A stretch of 64,000 bases of DNA from WHTK01 sp963711035 (GCA_963711035.1 CAVQCN010000003.1:186001-250000); one strand, 5' to 3'; positions 16,721 through 26,445 are shown, counted from the first letter of the stretch. Numbers and translations: made by a program. The notes: generated from the letters alone by a model not told the origin.

Positions 16721-19156
16721 GTGTCCGTAGTTCCCATCTCCGAGCTCAGGCCCAAGATCGACCCGGCGGTCTTCGACTTCGAGACGACGGCCGAGGTCGA
16801 GCCGCACGGCGGCCTGATCGGTCAGGACCGCGCCGCGGCCGCCATCAAGTTCGGTCTCGCCATCGAAGCCAGCGGTTTCAACATCTGCGTGACGGGCGAG
16901 CCTGGCACCGGCCGCACCTCTGCCATCCGCGAGTACCTCGAGACGTTCGCGAAGGCGAAGCCGCCCTCCAACGAGTTCTGCTACGTCAACAACTTCGCCG
17001 AGCCGCACGAACCCCGCGCCATCGAGCTGCCGCCGGGTAAAGGCCGCGCCTTCGCCTACGCCATGGAGCTCATGATCAACGAGGCCAAGCGCATTATTCC
17101 CCAGACCTTCGAGTCCGACGACTTCGTCAACCGCCGCGATGAGATCGTCGGCTCCGTGCAGCATCACCGCGAGACTGCATTTGCCCGCCTCGCCGAGCGG
17201 GCGCGCGACGCCGGATTCTTGCTGCAGGGCAACCCGGCAGGCTTCTTCCTCGTGCCCCTGGTCGGCGACAAGCCGATGGACGATCAGGCCTTCGCGGCGC
17301 TGGGCGAGGAGCAACGTGAGCAGATCATCACCAAGCGTGACCAGCTCATGGAGGAGCTGCGGGCGGCGCTGAAGCAGGAACAGGGCATGGAGGCGCAGGC
17401 CAGCGAGCGCCTGGCCGAGCTGGAGCGCACCATCGCTACCAACGTGGTCGATTCGCTGCTCGACCGGCTGTTCGGCGAGTACGAGCAGCATCCGGCCGTC
17501 GTGCAATACCTCATCGAGGTGCGGCGCGAGATGATCGACCACATCGGCGACTTCCGGCCGGTGCCGGAGCAGGCCGCGCAGATGCAGATGGGTGGCCCGT
17601 CGATGCGCAGCATCGTCAATCCGCTGCGCAAATATGAAGTCAACCTGCTGGTCGACTGCTCGCAGAACGAGTGCGCCGCCGTCGTTTTCGAACTCAACCC
17701 AACGCCGCAGCGCCTCTTCGGCCGCATCGAGAAGGAAGCGATCTTCGGCGCCGTCACCACCGACTTCACGATGATCCGGCCCGGCTCTCTGCACCGAGCC
17801 AACGGCGGTTACCTGGTTTTCGACTTCGACGACCTGCTGCAGTACCCGCTCTCCTGGAACGAGCTCAAGCGCACGATTAGCACCGGCCTCCTGACCATCG
17901 AAGAGATGGGCGAGCGCCTGGGCTACATCGAGACCAAGACGGTGCGGCCGGAGCCGATCCCATGGACGGGCAAGATCGTCGCCATCGCCCGGGAGTCGGT
18001 GTATCGCGCGCTCTACGGCCTGGATTCCGACTTCCGGGAGCTTTTCAAGGTCAAGGCAGACTTCGACATGCACATCGACCGTACGGCGGAGCACGAGCGC
18101 GCCTACGCCGGCCTCATCGCCGCTGTCACGAAGCGCGAAGAGCTGCTGCCGCTGGACCGGGGCGCCGTCGTCCGCGTGATCGAGGAGGGCATGCGCCTGG
18201 CCGCGGACCACAACAAGCTCTCGATTCGCTTTGGCGACATCCTCGACATCGTCCGCGAGGCCTCGCACTGGGCAGAGCAGCAGGGCTCAAGCGTCGTCAC
18301 GGCGGAGCAGGTCGCGCAGACCGTGCGAGAGCGAATCGAGCGTGTCAACCTGATCGAGGCGCACGTCCGCGAGTCCGTCGAGAAGGGCATCATCCTGGTC
18401 GATACGGAGGGCGAGTCCGTCGGACAGGTCAACGGCCTCTCCGTTGTCGATCTGGGCGACACGGCATTCGGCCAGCCGTCGCGCATCACCGCGACGGTCG
18501 GCGTCGGCCGTGAAGGGCTCGTTGACCTCAACCGCGAGGCGAAGCTCTCCGGCCCCATTCACTCGAAGGCGGTGATGACGCTGCAGGGGTTCCTCATGGA
18601 CCGCTACGCGCATGAGGCGCCGCTGGCGCTGGCGGCGACGCTGTCCTTCGAGCAGAGCTACGGCTTGATCGAGGGTGATAGCGCCACCTGCGCCGAGACC
18701 TGCGCCCTGCTCTCGCGCATCGCCGACGTACCGGTGAAGCAGAACCTGGCCATCACCGGCTCGATGGACCAGCGCGGCGAGGTGCAGGCGATCGGCGGTG
18801 TCAACGAGAAGATCGAAGGCTTCTTCGACGTCTGCCGCATCAAGGGCCTGACCGGCGACCAGGGCGTCGTCATCCCGGCCACGAACGTCCAGCACCTCAT
18901 GCTGCGCGAAGACGTCGTGCAGGCGGTGCAGGACGGCAAGTTCGCCATCCACTCGGTCTCGACCCTCGACGAGGCGCTGGAGGCGCTGACCGGCGTGCCA
19001 GCTGGCGAGAAGCAGGCGGACGGCAGCTACCCGCCGGACTCGATCAACGGCCGCGTCATGAAGCGCCTGGCCGAGATGGCCGAGAACCTGCGCAAGTCCG
19101 GCCTCGCCGGTCGCGGTCCGGCCGAGCGCGAACGCAGCGAGAGGCGCGGCGAGTGA
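16721..19156 (+). CDS. Lon-related ATP-dependent protease (AAA_32 / LonC-type)
   Basis: 811 residues. The N-terminal AAA-like module has a degenerate Walker A, GEPGTGRTS (59-67), with Arg in place of Lys; a coiled-coil insert spans about 200-260. The C-terminal Lon protease domain has Ser654 in EGDSA and Lys697 in NEKIEG, 43 residues apart, exactly the spacing of the Lon Ser-Lys dyad. This is the group known for weak or ATP-independent proteolysis. GTG start at 16721. The stop overlaps the start of alanine dehydrogenase (GTGA), so translation is coupled. Confidence 0.92.
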   Translation: MSVVPISELRPKIDPAVFDFETTAEVEPHGGLIGQDRAAAAIKFGLAIEASGFNICVTGEPGTGRTSAIREYLETFAKAKPPSNEFCYVNNFAEPHEPRAIELPPGKGRAFAYAMELMINEAKRIIPQTFESDDFVNRRDEIVGSVQHHRETAFARLAERARDAGFLLQGNPAGFFLVPLVGDKPMDDQAFAALGEEQREQIITKRDQLMEELRAALKQEQGMEAQASERLAELERTIATNVVDSLLDRLFGEYEQHPAVVQYLIEVRREMIDHIGDFRPVPEQAAQMQMGGPSMRSIVNPLRKYEVNLLVDCSQNECAAVVFELNPTPQRLFGRIEKEAIFGAVTTDFTMIRPGSLHRANGGYLVFDFDDLLQYPLSWNELKRTISTGLLTIEEMGERLGYIETKTVRPEPIPWTGKIVAIARESVYRALYGLDSDFRELFKVKADFDMHIDRTAEHERAYAGLIAAVTKREELLPLDRGAVVRVIEEGMRLAADHNKLSIRFGDILDIVREASHWAEQQGSSVVTAEQVAQTVRERIERVNLIEAHVRESVEKGIILVDTEGESVGQVNGLSVVDLGDTAFGQPSRITATVGVGREGLVDLNREAKLSGPIHSKAVMTLQGFLMDRYAHEAPLALAATLSFEQSYGLIEGDSATCAETCALLSRIADVPVKQNLAITGSMDQRGEVQAIGGVNEKIEGFFDVCRIKGLTGDQGVVIPATNVQHLMLREDVVQAVQDGKFAIHSVSTLDEALEALTGVPAGEKQADGSYPPDSINGRVMKRLAEMAENLRKSGLAGRGPAERERSERRGE

Positions 19157-20241
19157 TCGTCGGCACCGTCCGCGAGTTGAAAGACGAGGAGTACCGCGTC
19201 GGCCTAACGCCGGAGGGCGCGTCCAACCTGACTCGCGCCGGCCATCGCGTGCTGGTCGAGACCAACGCGGGCGCCGTCAGCGGCTTCGACGACGCGGCTT
19301 ACGCGGCGGCCGGCGCCACCGTCGTCGCAACCAACGGCGAGGTGTGGGGCAGCGCCGACCTCGTGGTCAAGGTGAAGGAGCCGCAGCCGCAGGAGTTCGG
19401 CCTGCTGCGCCGCGACCTGACGCTGTTCACCTACCTGCACCTGGCGGCGCTGCCCGAGGTGGCCCGCGCCCTCATGAGCGCCGGTACGACCTCGATTGCC
19501 TACGAGACGGTGGAGACGGCAGACGGCATGTTGCCGCTGCTCGTGCCCATGAGCCAGATCGCGGGCCGCATGGCGCCGCAGGTGGGCGCCCGCTGGCTGA
19601 TGAAGCCGGGGCCGGGCCGAGGCAAGCAGCTGTCCGGCCTGCCGGGCTCGCCCGCCGCACGCGTCGTCATCTTCGGCGCCGGTACCGTGTCCCTCAACGC
19701 CTGCGAGATCGCGCTGGGGCTCGGCGCACGCGTGCAGATGCTGTCGATTGGCCTGGAGTCGCTGCGCCGCGTGGAGCAGCGCTGGCGTGGCCTGGTCGAG
19801 ACGTCGCTCTCCACGCCTGCCGCTATCGAGGCCGCGCTGGACGGTGCCGACCTCGTGATCAGCGGCGTCAACGTGCGCGGCGGCCGTGTCGCGCCGAAGC
19901 TGGTCACGCGCCGGATGCTCGACCTGATCGGCGCCGGCGGCGTCATCGTCGACGTTGCCATCGACCAGGGCGGCATCTTCGAGACATCCCGCCCGACCAC
20001 GCACTCCGACCCGGTGTTCGTCGAAGAGGGCGTCGTACACTACTGCGTCGCCAATATGCCCGGCGCCGTGCCGCGCACCTCGACGAGGGCCCTGGCGGCG
20101 GCGACGTCGCCCTATGTCATGGCGCTGGCGGACCAGGGCGCCGAAGCCGCCCTCGCCGCCGACGCGTCGCTGGCCAAGGGCCTCATGACCCGCGGCGGCG
20201 AGCTCGTCCACGAAGGCGTGAAGCGTTCCCTGAACCTGTAG
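19153..20241 (+). CDS. ald: Alanine dehydrogenase
   Basis: NAD-dependent interconversion of L-alanine and pyruvate plus ammonia. 362 residues. Substrate and catalytic residues fall at family positions: R15, K75 (VVKVKEP) and H96 (YLHLA), with the aspartate in DVAIDQGG. The Rossmann loop is GAGTVSLNA, and NMPGAVPRTST is diagnostic. Its GTG overlaps the protease stop by 4 bases. The 3' end overlaps the opposing JAMM gene by 59 bases. PntA-like transhydrogenase subunits are related, but the length and motifs favour Ald. Confidence 0.94.
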   Translation: MIVGTVRELKDEEYRVGLTPEGASNLTRAGHRVLVETNAGAVSGFDDAAYAAAGATVVATNGEVWGSADLVVKVKEPQPQEFGLLRRDLTLFTYLHLAALPEVARALMSAGTTSIAYETVETADGMLPLLVPMSQIAGRMAPQVGARWLMKPGPGRGKQLSGLPGSPAARVVIFGAGTVSLNACEIALGLGARVQMLSIGLESLRRVEQRWRGLVETSLSTPAAIEAALDGADLVISGVNVRGGRVAPKLVTRRMLDLIGAGGVIVDVAIDQGGIFETSRPTTHSDPVFVEEGVVHYCVANMPGAVPRTSTRALAAATSPYVMALADQGAEAALAADASLAKGLMTRGGELVHEGVKRSLNL

Positions 20242-20713
20242 GGTCGACGTCTCTAGTCAGACGTGTCTCGATCGCCTCTTCGCTGACCTCGCCGTTGGTG
20301 ATGCGGTAGGCGCGCACGACGGGCGCGTTGCGGTCTTTCAAGGAGACGAGCACGTAGTAAGCGCCCGGATACGTCTCGAGGGGCGGGTCGGTCTGCGTCT
20401 GCGCCAGGCGCACGTCGGTCGGCGAGGGGTAGGCCTCGGACGCGACGTGGGAGTGGTAGATGACCATGACGTCCCAGTCGTTGTCCCAGAGGTCGCGGTG
20501 CACCTTGAGCAGGTCCTGCGGGTCGATGTTGTAGCGGAAGGGGCTGGCCTCGGCGTTACGGGTGCGGTAGAGGCGGGCCGCGCCGCCCTCGCCGCCGGCG
20601 ATGATGCCGCAGCATTCGTTGGGCAGATCGGCGATGGCGTGGGCGACCATCTCGTCGACCATGGCCTGGGGCAGGCTAAGCGTCACGCGTGGCTCCTTGT
20701 CCAGACTACTCAT
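20183..20713 (-). CDS. JAMM/MPN+ metalloprotease (Mov34/M67 family)
   Basis: 176 residues from ATG 20713. The complete zinc motif is present: a glutamate in NECCGII and HSHVASEAYPSPTD (H-x-H-x7-S-x2-D). Bacterial single-domain relatives cleave sulfur-carrier tails or other C-terminal glycines. An extended frame upstream (to 20794) is not conserved-looking. The last 20 codons run antisense inside ald; this Arg-rich tail (RLRGRARRRGS) looks non-native and may come from a lost stop. Substrate unknown; no ThiS/MoaD-like gene is adjacent. Confidence 0.87.
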   Translation of the reverse strand: MSSLDKEPRVTLSLPQAMVDEMVAHAIADLPNECCGIIAGGEGGAARLYRTRNAEASPFRYNIDPQDLLKVHRDLWDNDWDVMVIYHSHVASEAYPSPTDVRLAQTQTDPPLETYPGAYYVLVSLKDRNAPVVRAYRITNGEVSEEAIETRLTRDVDPTGSGNASRLRGRARRRGS

Positions 20714-20912
20714 GGCGCAGCTCACCGTCGTCGAAGCAGGAGCCGGGCGCCCGCGATTCGGATGCGTAGCCCACAGTGTGCCACTTCGACGCATTCGATA
20801 GAAGCGCTACACGTAGTCGAATTTGCCCACGAAGGGGTTCGAGGCATCGGTGGTCAGTGGCAGGCTGCGGCGGGATAATGAACGTTACACCGCACTAGGA
20901 ACGGAGCCGACC

Positions 20913-23567
20913 ATGACCATCGATATCGCCTTCGAGAAGTACACGCTGCGCAACGGCCTCGACGTCATCCTGCACGAGGACCACTCGATACCCGTTGCCG
21001 CCGTCAACGTCTGGTACCACGTCGGCTCGCAGAACGAGGAGCCGAACCGCACCGGCTTCGCGCACCTCTTCGAGCACCTCATGTTCGAGGGCTCCAAGAA
21101 CCACAACCGCGAGTACTTCCAGCCTCTGCAGGAGGTCGGCGCCAACATCAACGGCTCCACCAGCACCGACCGCACCAACTACTACGAGAACGTCCCGTCC
21201 GAGTACCTGGAGCTGGCCCTGTGGCTCGAGTCCGACCGCATGGGCTACCTGCTCGACGCCACCGATCAGCATCGCCTCGACGTGCAGCGCGACGTGGTCA
21301 AGAACGAGCGCCGCCAGAGCTACGAGAACCGCCCCTACGGCATGTCCGGTATGGAGATTCGCAAGGCGCTGTTCCCGCCCAACCACCCCTACCACTGGCA
21401 GACGATCGGCTCGCAGGAAGACCTGGACGCGGCCTCGCTGGAGGACGTCAAGGACTTCTTCCGCCGCTTCTATTCGCCCAACAACGCCAGCCTCTCGATT
21501 GCCGGCGACATCGACGTCGAAGAGACGAAGCGCCTCGTCGAGAAGTACTTCGGCGACCTGCCACCGGCGCCGCCCGTCTCGCGCCTGCACCGCTGGCTGC
21601 CGCAAATCGACAGCGAGGTGCGCCTCAGCCTCGAGGACCACGTGCAGCTGCAACGCCTCTTCTTCGCCTGGACGGCGCCGCCGCGTTTCGACCCGGACGA
21701 GGCGCCCCTGGACGTCCTCGTCTCGATCCTGGCCGAAGGGCGCAGCTCCCGTCTGCACCGCTCGCTGGTCTACGAGAAGCAGATCGCGCGCGACGTCAAC
21801 GCCTACTTCGCTGCGATGGAGATCGCGGGAGAGCTGCGCATGGACGCGACCATCGTGCCCGGCGGCAGCGTCGAGGCGGTCGAGCAGGCCATGTTCGATG
21901 AGGTGGCAAAGATTCAGGCCGAGCCGCCGACCGAAGAAGAGGTCCAACGCGCCGTCAACCGCATCGAGGCGCATTACGTCCGTCAGCTGGAGAGCGTTGG
22001 CGGCTTCGGCGGCCGCGCCGACCTGCTGAATTACTTCAACGTCTTCACCGGCGACCCGGGCGGCCTCAGCCGAGATCTCGACCGCTACCTGGCGGTGAAG
22101 CCTGCCGACGTGCAGCGGGCGGCGCGCCAGTACTTCACGCCGCAACGCGTGCGCCTCGTCGTCTCGCCGGTCGAGGAGGTCGCGGCGTCGCAGACCGAAG
22201 TCGATCGCACGCATCAGCCGGGCCCGGGGCGCGCCCGCGAGTTCCGGCCGCCGGTGCCGCAGCGCCTGACCATCGCCGGCGGCCTCGACCTGCTGATCGT
22301 CGAGAAGCACGAGGTGCCGCTCATTGCCGCAGGCGTCTACCTGCCGGGCGGCGCCGTACTCGACCCGGCTGGGCAGCCTGGTCTCGGCTCCTTCACGAGC
22401 CGCCTCATGACCGAGGGCACGAAGTCGCGCTCCAGCATCGACATCGCCGAGGAGGGCGACTTCATTGCCGCGCGCCCGTCCGTCGGCGTCGACCGCGAGA
22501 ACGTCGTCGTCTCGACGGAGGCGCTGGTGCGCCATTGGCCCAAGGCCCTCGAGCTGCTGACCGACGTCATGCTCAATCCCGTGTTTCCCGACGCAGAGGT
22601 CGAACGCGTCCGCCGCGAGCGTCTCACCGACCTGCAGCGGTTGCGAGACGACGCCAACGCCATCGCCGACCGGGTAGAAAACGGCCTGCTCTACGGCCGC
22701 GACGCGCCGCACGGCCACCCGATCAGCGGTCGCGAGGACTCGGTGGCCGCGTTCACGCGTGACGAGCTCGTGGCGCAGCACCAGCGCCTCTACGTCGGCA
22801 GCCGCCCCACGTTCCTGGTCGTCGGCGACGTCGATACGGATGAGGTCGCGAAGCAGCTCGAGGCCGCCTTCGGCTCGCAGCCGTTCGCGAGCGCGGCCCC
22901 TGCAGCCGTTGACGCCAACGCGTCGCGTCAGCCGAGCACGATCTACCTCGTCGACAAGCCAGGCGCGGCGCAATCCGTGATATCGGCCAGCCAGGTCACT
23001 GTGCCGCGTGTGCACCCGGACTACGCGCCGCTGGTCGTGATGAATATGGCGTTCGGCGGCCAGTTCACGGCGCGTCTCAACATGAACCTGCGCGAGGACA
23101 AAGGCTACACATACGGCTATCGCTCGCGCTTTGACTGGCGGCGCAGCGGCTCCGGCTACTCGGCTGGCGGCGCGGTGCAGACCGCCGTCACCAAAGAGGC
23201 GCTGGCCGAGACGCTGAAAGAGTTCAGCGACCTGCACGCCAACCGCCCCATCGGCGAGGAGGAGTTCGAGAAGGCGCAGATGAGCCTGGTGCGCGGCTTC
23301 CCGCCCAGCTTCGAGACGCCGAGCCAGGTGCTGCGCCGCTTGCTCGACCTCGTTCATTTCGGTCTGCCCGACGACTACTTCGACGACCACGTCGCGCGCC
23401 TGCAGAACGTGACGCTGCCCGACGTCCATCGCGTCGCCCTGGAGCACGTCGATCCGCAGGCGCTGACCATCGTCGTCGTCGGCGACCGCGCCGTCATCGA
23501 GCCCGGCCTGCGCGAGCTGGAGCTGCCCGTCGTGCTGGTGGACTACGAGGGACGCCCCCTGGAGTAG
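20913..23567 (+). CDS. M16-family zinc peptidase, tandem two-domain form
   Basis: 884 residues: two M16 halves in one chain. The first has the inverted zinc motif H51-LFE-H55 with the downstream glutamates (NERRQSYENRPYG). The second half (from about 445, RLTIAGGLDLLIVEKHEVP) lacks HxxEH and is the non-catalytic partner, as in insulysin-like enzymes and PqqL-type proteases. No signal peptide is evident at ATG 20913 (AGGAACGGAG upstream), so a cytoplasmic or cell-associated oligopeptidase is likely. Not part of an obvious operon. Confidence 0.94.
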   Translation: MTIDIAFEKYTLRNGLDVILHEDHSIPVAAVNVWYHVGSQNEEPNRTGFAHLFEHLMFEGSKNHNREYFQPLQEVGANINGSTSTDRTNYYENVPSEYLELALWLESDRMGYLLDATDQHRLDVQRDVVKNERRQSYENRPYGMSGMEIRKALFPPNHPYHWQTIGSQEDLDAASLEDVKDFFRRFYSPNNASLSIAGDIDVEETKRLVEKYFGDLPPAPPVSRLHRWLPQIDSEVRLSLEDHVQLQRLFFAWTAPPRFDPDEAPLDVLVSILAEGRSSRLHRSLVYEKQIARDVNAYFAAMEIAGELRMDATIVPGGSVEAVEQAMFDEVAKIQAEPPTEEEVQRAVNRIEAHYVRQLESVGGFGGRADLLNYFNVFTGDPGGLSRDLDRYLAVKPADVQRAARQYFTPQRVRLVVSPVEEVAASQTEVDRTHQPGPGRAREFRPPVPQRLTIAGGLDLLIVEKHEVPLIAAGVYLPGGAVLDPAGQPGLGSFTSRLMTEGTKSRSSIDIAEEGDFIAARPSVGVDRENVVVSTEALVRHWPKALELLTDVMLNPVFPDAEVERVRRERLTDLQRLRDDANAIADRVENGLLYGRDAPHGHPISGREDSVAAFTRDELVAQHQRLYVGSRPTFLVVGDVDTDEVAKQLEAAFGSQPFASAAPAAVDANASRQPSTIYLVDKPGAAQSVISASQVTVPRVHPDYAPLVVMNMAFGGQFTARLNMNLREDKGYTYGYRSRFDWRRSGSGYSAGGAVQTAVTKEALAETLKEFSDLHANRPIGEEEFEKAQMSLVRGFPPSFETPSQVLRRLLDLVHFGLPDDYFDDHVARLQNVTLPDVHRVALEHVDPQALTIVVVGDRAVIEPGLRELELPVVLVDYEGRPLE

Positions 23568-23710
23568 TCGCTCCCGCGATCAGACATTGAGAGATTCAAT
23601 CAGGCCGTGGCCCCACCACGGCCGATATGTGCTGTCCGGTTCAGCGTTCTTGTCTGAGAAGAGTGTTCCGTTTCACAGAACGCAGAGCGGAGTTATGTAA
23701 TCATTGGAAA

Positions 23711-23769
23711 CTGGCTTCAGGGTCGGGGCGTAGCGTGGCAGCATGGCAACCCGGCAAACCAGAAGCCAG
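23711..23769 (+). promoter_or_regulatory. Inverted-repeat leader in front of the surface-protein gene
   Basis: CTGGCTTC (23711-23718) pairs perfectly with GAAGCCAG (23762-23769), enclosing 43 bases that include a nested GGGT/ACCC pair and two TGGCA copies. It ends 25 bases before the ATG. Not recognised as a known riboswitch; it could equally be an attenuating hairpin. Confidence 0.35.
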
Positions 23770-23794
23770 CGATTCGACCGGCAGGGAGGCCAGT

Positions 23795-26425
23795 ATGTCC
23801 AACGTGTTCCCAAATGATTCATCGTCGGGCGCTAGAAGACGAGATGGCTCGTCTCCTCTCGGTACTCGCGCTGCGAGGAAGGGGAGGCGAGGGCCTCGTT
23901 TGCTGAGTCTTGCTGGCTTTATCTTTGTAACGGCGTTCGTAATTGTGGGGGGCGCGGCTATTCTGCCGACTGCGACTTCGTATGCCGCTTTAACCGGCGC
24001 CATCCACACCACGGACTCCTCATGTCAGGTGGTCAACGGCAACATCTACGATACGAGGCAGGACGTGTACGTCGAGGGCGGTCCTGCCCATGGTAGCGGT
24101 TCGGTTATTCCGGATGGTGACTACTACATCAGAGTCACCGATCCGAGTGGCGCCGTGGTACTTGGTACGTCAGGCAGCAACACGCCTATTCACGTCACCG
24201 GTGGAGCGTTCGCCCAGTGCTACCAGATCTGGTCTGTCGTTTCGCACGGCGCAACCCCGGGGTATCTGCCAACGCCGAACAACGGCGGCGAGTACAAGGT
24301 CTGGATCTGCAGCACCTCCGACTTCGCCGCAGACAACTGCAAGACGGACAACTTTAAGGTCAACAATGCCGGTGTCACGCTGGTCATTGCCAAGCAATGT
24401 GCTCCCAGTGGTTATGCGCACGCAACGGCTGACTTCGGATTCGACGTGAACGGAAATGGCTCGGACCCGGCAGCGGGTGACAACAGCGATCCGACCGTGA
24501 GCTGCAATCACTCCTCCTCAAGCATTGACCTCGATCCGAGTACGCCCTATACGGTGACTGAAACCACGTTACCGTCGACGCCAAGTTCCGACTGGAGCTT
24601 CGCGAGCGCCGACTGCACCGGCGTGACGCTAACCAGCACGCCGACTGATGGCGTTGCCTTCACGACTCCTGACAGCGGTGCGATTACCTGTACCTTCCAC
24701 AACACCTATTCGCCGCCGAGCCCGACGCTTGTGATCTCGAAGGTCTGCGACCCCAACCCATATGAGAACGCAGCATCTACCTTTGGGTTCACGGTGGATG
24801 GCACAGGGAGCGCAACCGGTGACGGCGGTTACAACGTCGACTGCGGGAAGTCCTCTACGCTCATCAGTCTCGATAGCGGCACAGACTATGCCGTCACCGA
24901 GGACACGTTGCCTTCGACTCCAACATCCGATTGGAGCTTCGGCAGCGCTAACTGCACTGGCGTGTCGGCGACAGGTACGCTTACAGGCGTGACTTTTACA
25001 GCACCTGATAGCGGTGCAGTCACGTGTACCTTCCACAACACGTATACGCCTCCACAGCCGACACTCCTGTTAACGAAGGTCTGCGCTCCGCCTGGCTACG
25101 ATACCGCCTCCGTAAGCTTTGGCATCACGGTGGATGGCACAGGGAGCGCATCTGGTGACGGCAGGTACAACGTCGACTGTGGGAAGTCCTCGACACTCAT
25201 CAATCTGGATGGCGGCACCGAGTACACGGTCACGGAGGATACACCGTTGCCGACCGATTGGAGCTTCGCCGGTGCTGGCTGTGATGGCGTCACGCTAATT
25301 GGCACGCCCACGAATGGCGTGACCTTCACGGCGCCCGCCAGCGGCGCAATAACCTGCACGTTCCATAACACCTATACGCCGCCGAGCAATCCAACTCTGC
25401 TCGTCGCCAAGGCGTGCGCTCCTGCGCCGTTCGAAAACGCCGGCGCCAGTTTTGGCTTCACAGTTGACGGTCAAGGTGCTCTCGGCAGTGGCGGTCTCGA
25501 TGTCAGCTGCGGCAATTCGTCTCAAGTCATCGACCTTTATCCCAATACCACTTACATAGTGACGGAAGACACGCTGCCGTCGCCGAACTGGGCGTTCGCC
25601 AGCGTCGACTGCAGCGGAGTCTCGTACGGCATGTCGGGGGACGGTGTCACGTTTACCACTGGTAACAGCGAGGCGATCACCTGTACCTTCCACAATACGT
25701 TCACCCCGCCGCCGGATCCCACCATCTCCATCGCGAAGTCGCACTCGGCGGCGGCGAACTTCCTGACGCCGAACGAGAACTTCCAATGGATCATCACGGT
25801 CACGGTGTCCAACGGGCCCTTCTCGGGCAACGTGTCAGACGTCGTGCCGGGCGCCTTCGACATCGTGGGCGTTACCGACAACAGCCCTCAGATTGGCTGC
25901 GGCGTCAACGGCCAGACCGTGACCTGTTCGCTGGACCAGACGGACGATGGGACGTATGAGATTCTTGTCAGCGTCCAAGCGCCGAGCGGCAGTCCGATAA
26001 CGAACTGCGGTCCTTACACGAACACTGCAAATGCGTCCGATGTCACGGGAGCCCCGGCCGACAGCGATAGCGACACGGTAACGATGGTCAACTGCGTGAC
26101 GAACAATACGGTGCCGACGCCGACCAATACCCCGACGCCGGGCGTGACGACGCAGGAGCTACCCACCGTGACGCCGACGTCGCAAGTGGCGGGCGTCCAG
26201 GTCACGCCGACGCCGACATCGACGGTCGCAGCATCGCCGACGCCGGAGCCCAGCTTCACCTCCGAGGTGGAGGCGGTGAGGACACTCCCGAACTCAGGTT
26301 ATGGCCCATCGTCCTACGCCCACTCGCAGAGCGGCCTGTTGATCTGGCTGCTGGCTGCAGGGGCCACGGCCGCGGGTGTGATCCTGCTCAGCTCGGGCTG
26401 GTTCCTGAGCCGTCGCAACCGGTAG
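23795..26425 (+). CDS. Cell-surface repeat protein with DUF11-like domain, Thr/Pro stalk and LPNSG sorting-like tail
   Basis: 876 residues, role unknown. ATG 23795 follows GGGAGG. A long basic N-region and one hydrophobic segment (about 36-58) form a signal sequence. After a head domain come four prealbumin-like repeats of about 112 residues (R1 from about residue 194), each with four cysteines (K.C, [SD]CG or SCN, .[ND]C.GV, TCTFHNT[YF]). A DUF11-like domain follows, then a Thr/Pro stalk (TPTNTPTP and similar), LPNSG, a hydrophobic helix and the tail SRRNR, the layout of a sortase substrate. No sortase gene is in the window. Third-position AT content is visibly higher than in neighbouring genes, suggesting different selection or transfer. 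Confidence 0.85.
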   Translation: MSNVFPNDSSSGARRRDGSSPLGTRAARKGRRGPRLLSLAGFIFVTAFVIVGGAAILPTATSYAALTGAIHTTDSSCQVVNGNIYDTRQDVYVEGGPAHGSGSVIPDGDYYIRVTDPSGAVVLGTSGSNTPIHVTGGAFAQCYQIWSVVSHGATPGYLPTPNNGGEYKVWICSTSDFAADNCKTDNFKVNNAGVTLVIAKQCAPSGYAHATADFGFDVNGNGSDPAAGDNSDPTVSCNHSSSSIDLDPSTPYTVTETTLPSTPSSDWSFASADCTGVTLTSTPTDGVAFTTPDSGAITCTFHNTYSPPSPTLVISKVCDPNPYENAASTFGFTVDGTGSATGDGGYNVDCGKSSTLISLDSGTDYAVTEDTLPSTPTSDWSFGSANCTGVSATGTLTGVTFTAPDSGAVTCTFHNTYTPPQPTLLLTKVCAPPGYDTASVSFGITVDGTGSASGDGRYNVDCGKSSTLINLDGGTEYTVTEDTPLPTDWSFAGAGCDGVTLIGTPTNGVTFTAPASGAITCTFHNTYTPPSNPTLLVAKACAPAPFENAGASFGFTVDGQGALGSGGLDVSCGNSSQVIDLYPNTTYIVTEDTLPSPNWAFASVDCSGVSYGMSGDGVTFTTGNSEAITCTFHNTFTPPPDPTISIAKSHSAAANFLTPNENFQWIITVTVSNGPFSGNVSDVVPGAFDIVGVTDNSPQIGCGVNGQTVTCSLDQTDDGTYEILVSVQAPSGSPITNCGPYTNTANASDVTGAPADSDSDTVTMVNCVTNNTVPTPTNTPTPGVTTQELPTVTPTSQVAGVQVTPTPTSTVAASPTPEPSFTSEVEAVRTLPNSGYGPSSYAHSQSGLLIWLLAAGATAAGVILLSSGWFLSRRNR
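24374..25717 (+). repeat. Four in-gene tandem repeats (about 112 codons each)
   Basis: Repeats 2 and 3 are the closest at DNA level: an identical 24-base segment occurs at 24791-24814 and again at 25127-25150, an offset of 336 bases (112 codons), with near-identity continuing for about 70 more bases. Repeats 1 and 4 are more diverged. This indicates a fairly recent duplication of the central unit. Confidence 0.8.
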
Positions 26426-26445
26426 AAGGCGAGTAGGAACGCAAG

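Noticed and set aside
20895..23447. 850-codon open frame antisense to the M16 peptidase
   Set aside because: Low-complexity Arg/Val/Ala-rich translation without any motif; long antisense frames are expected in GC-rich genes, and the sense frame has the full zinc-peptidase signature.
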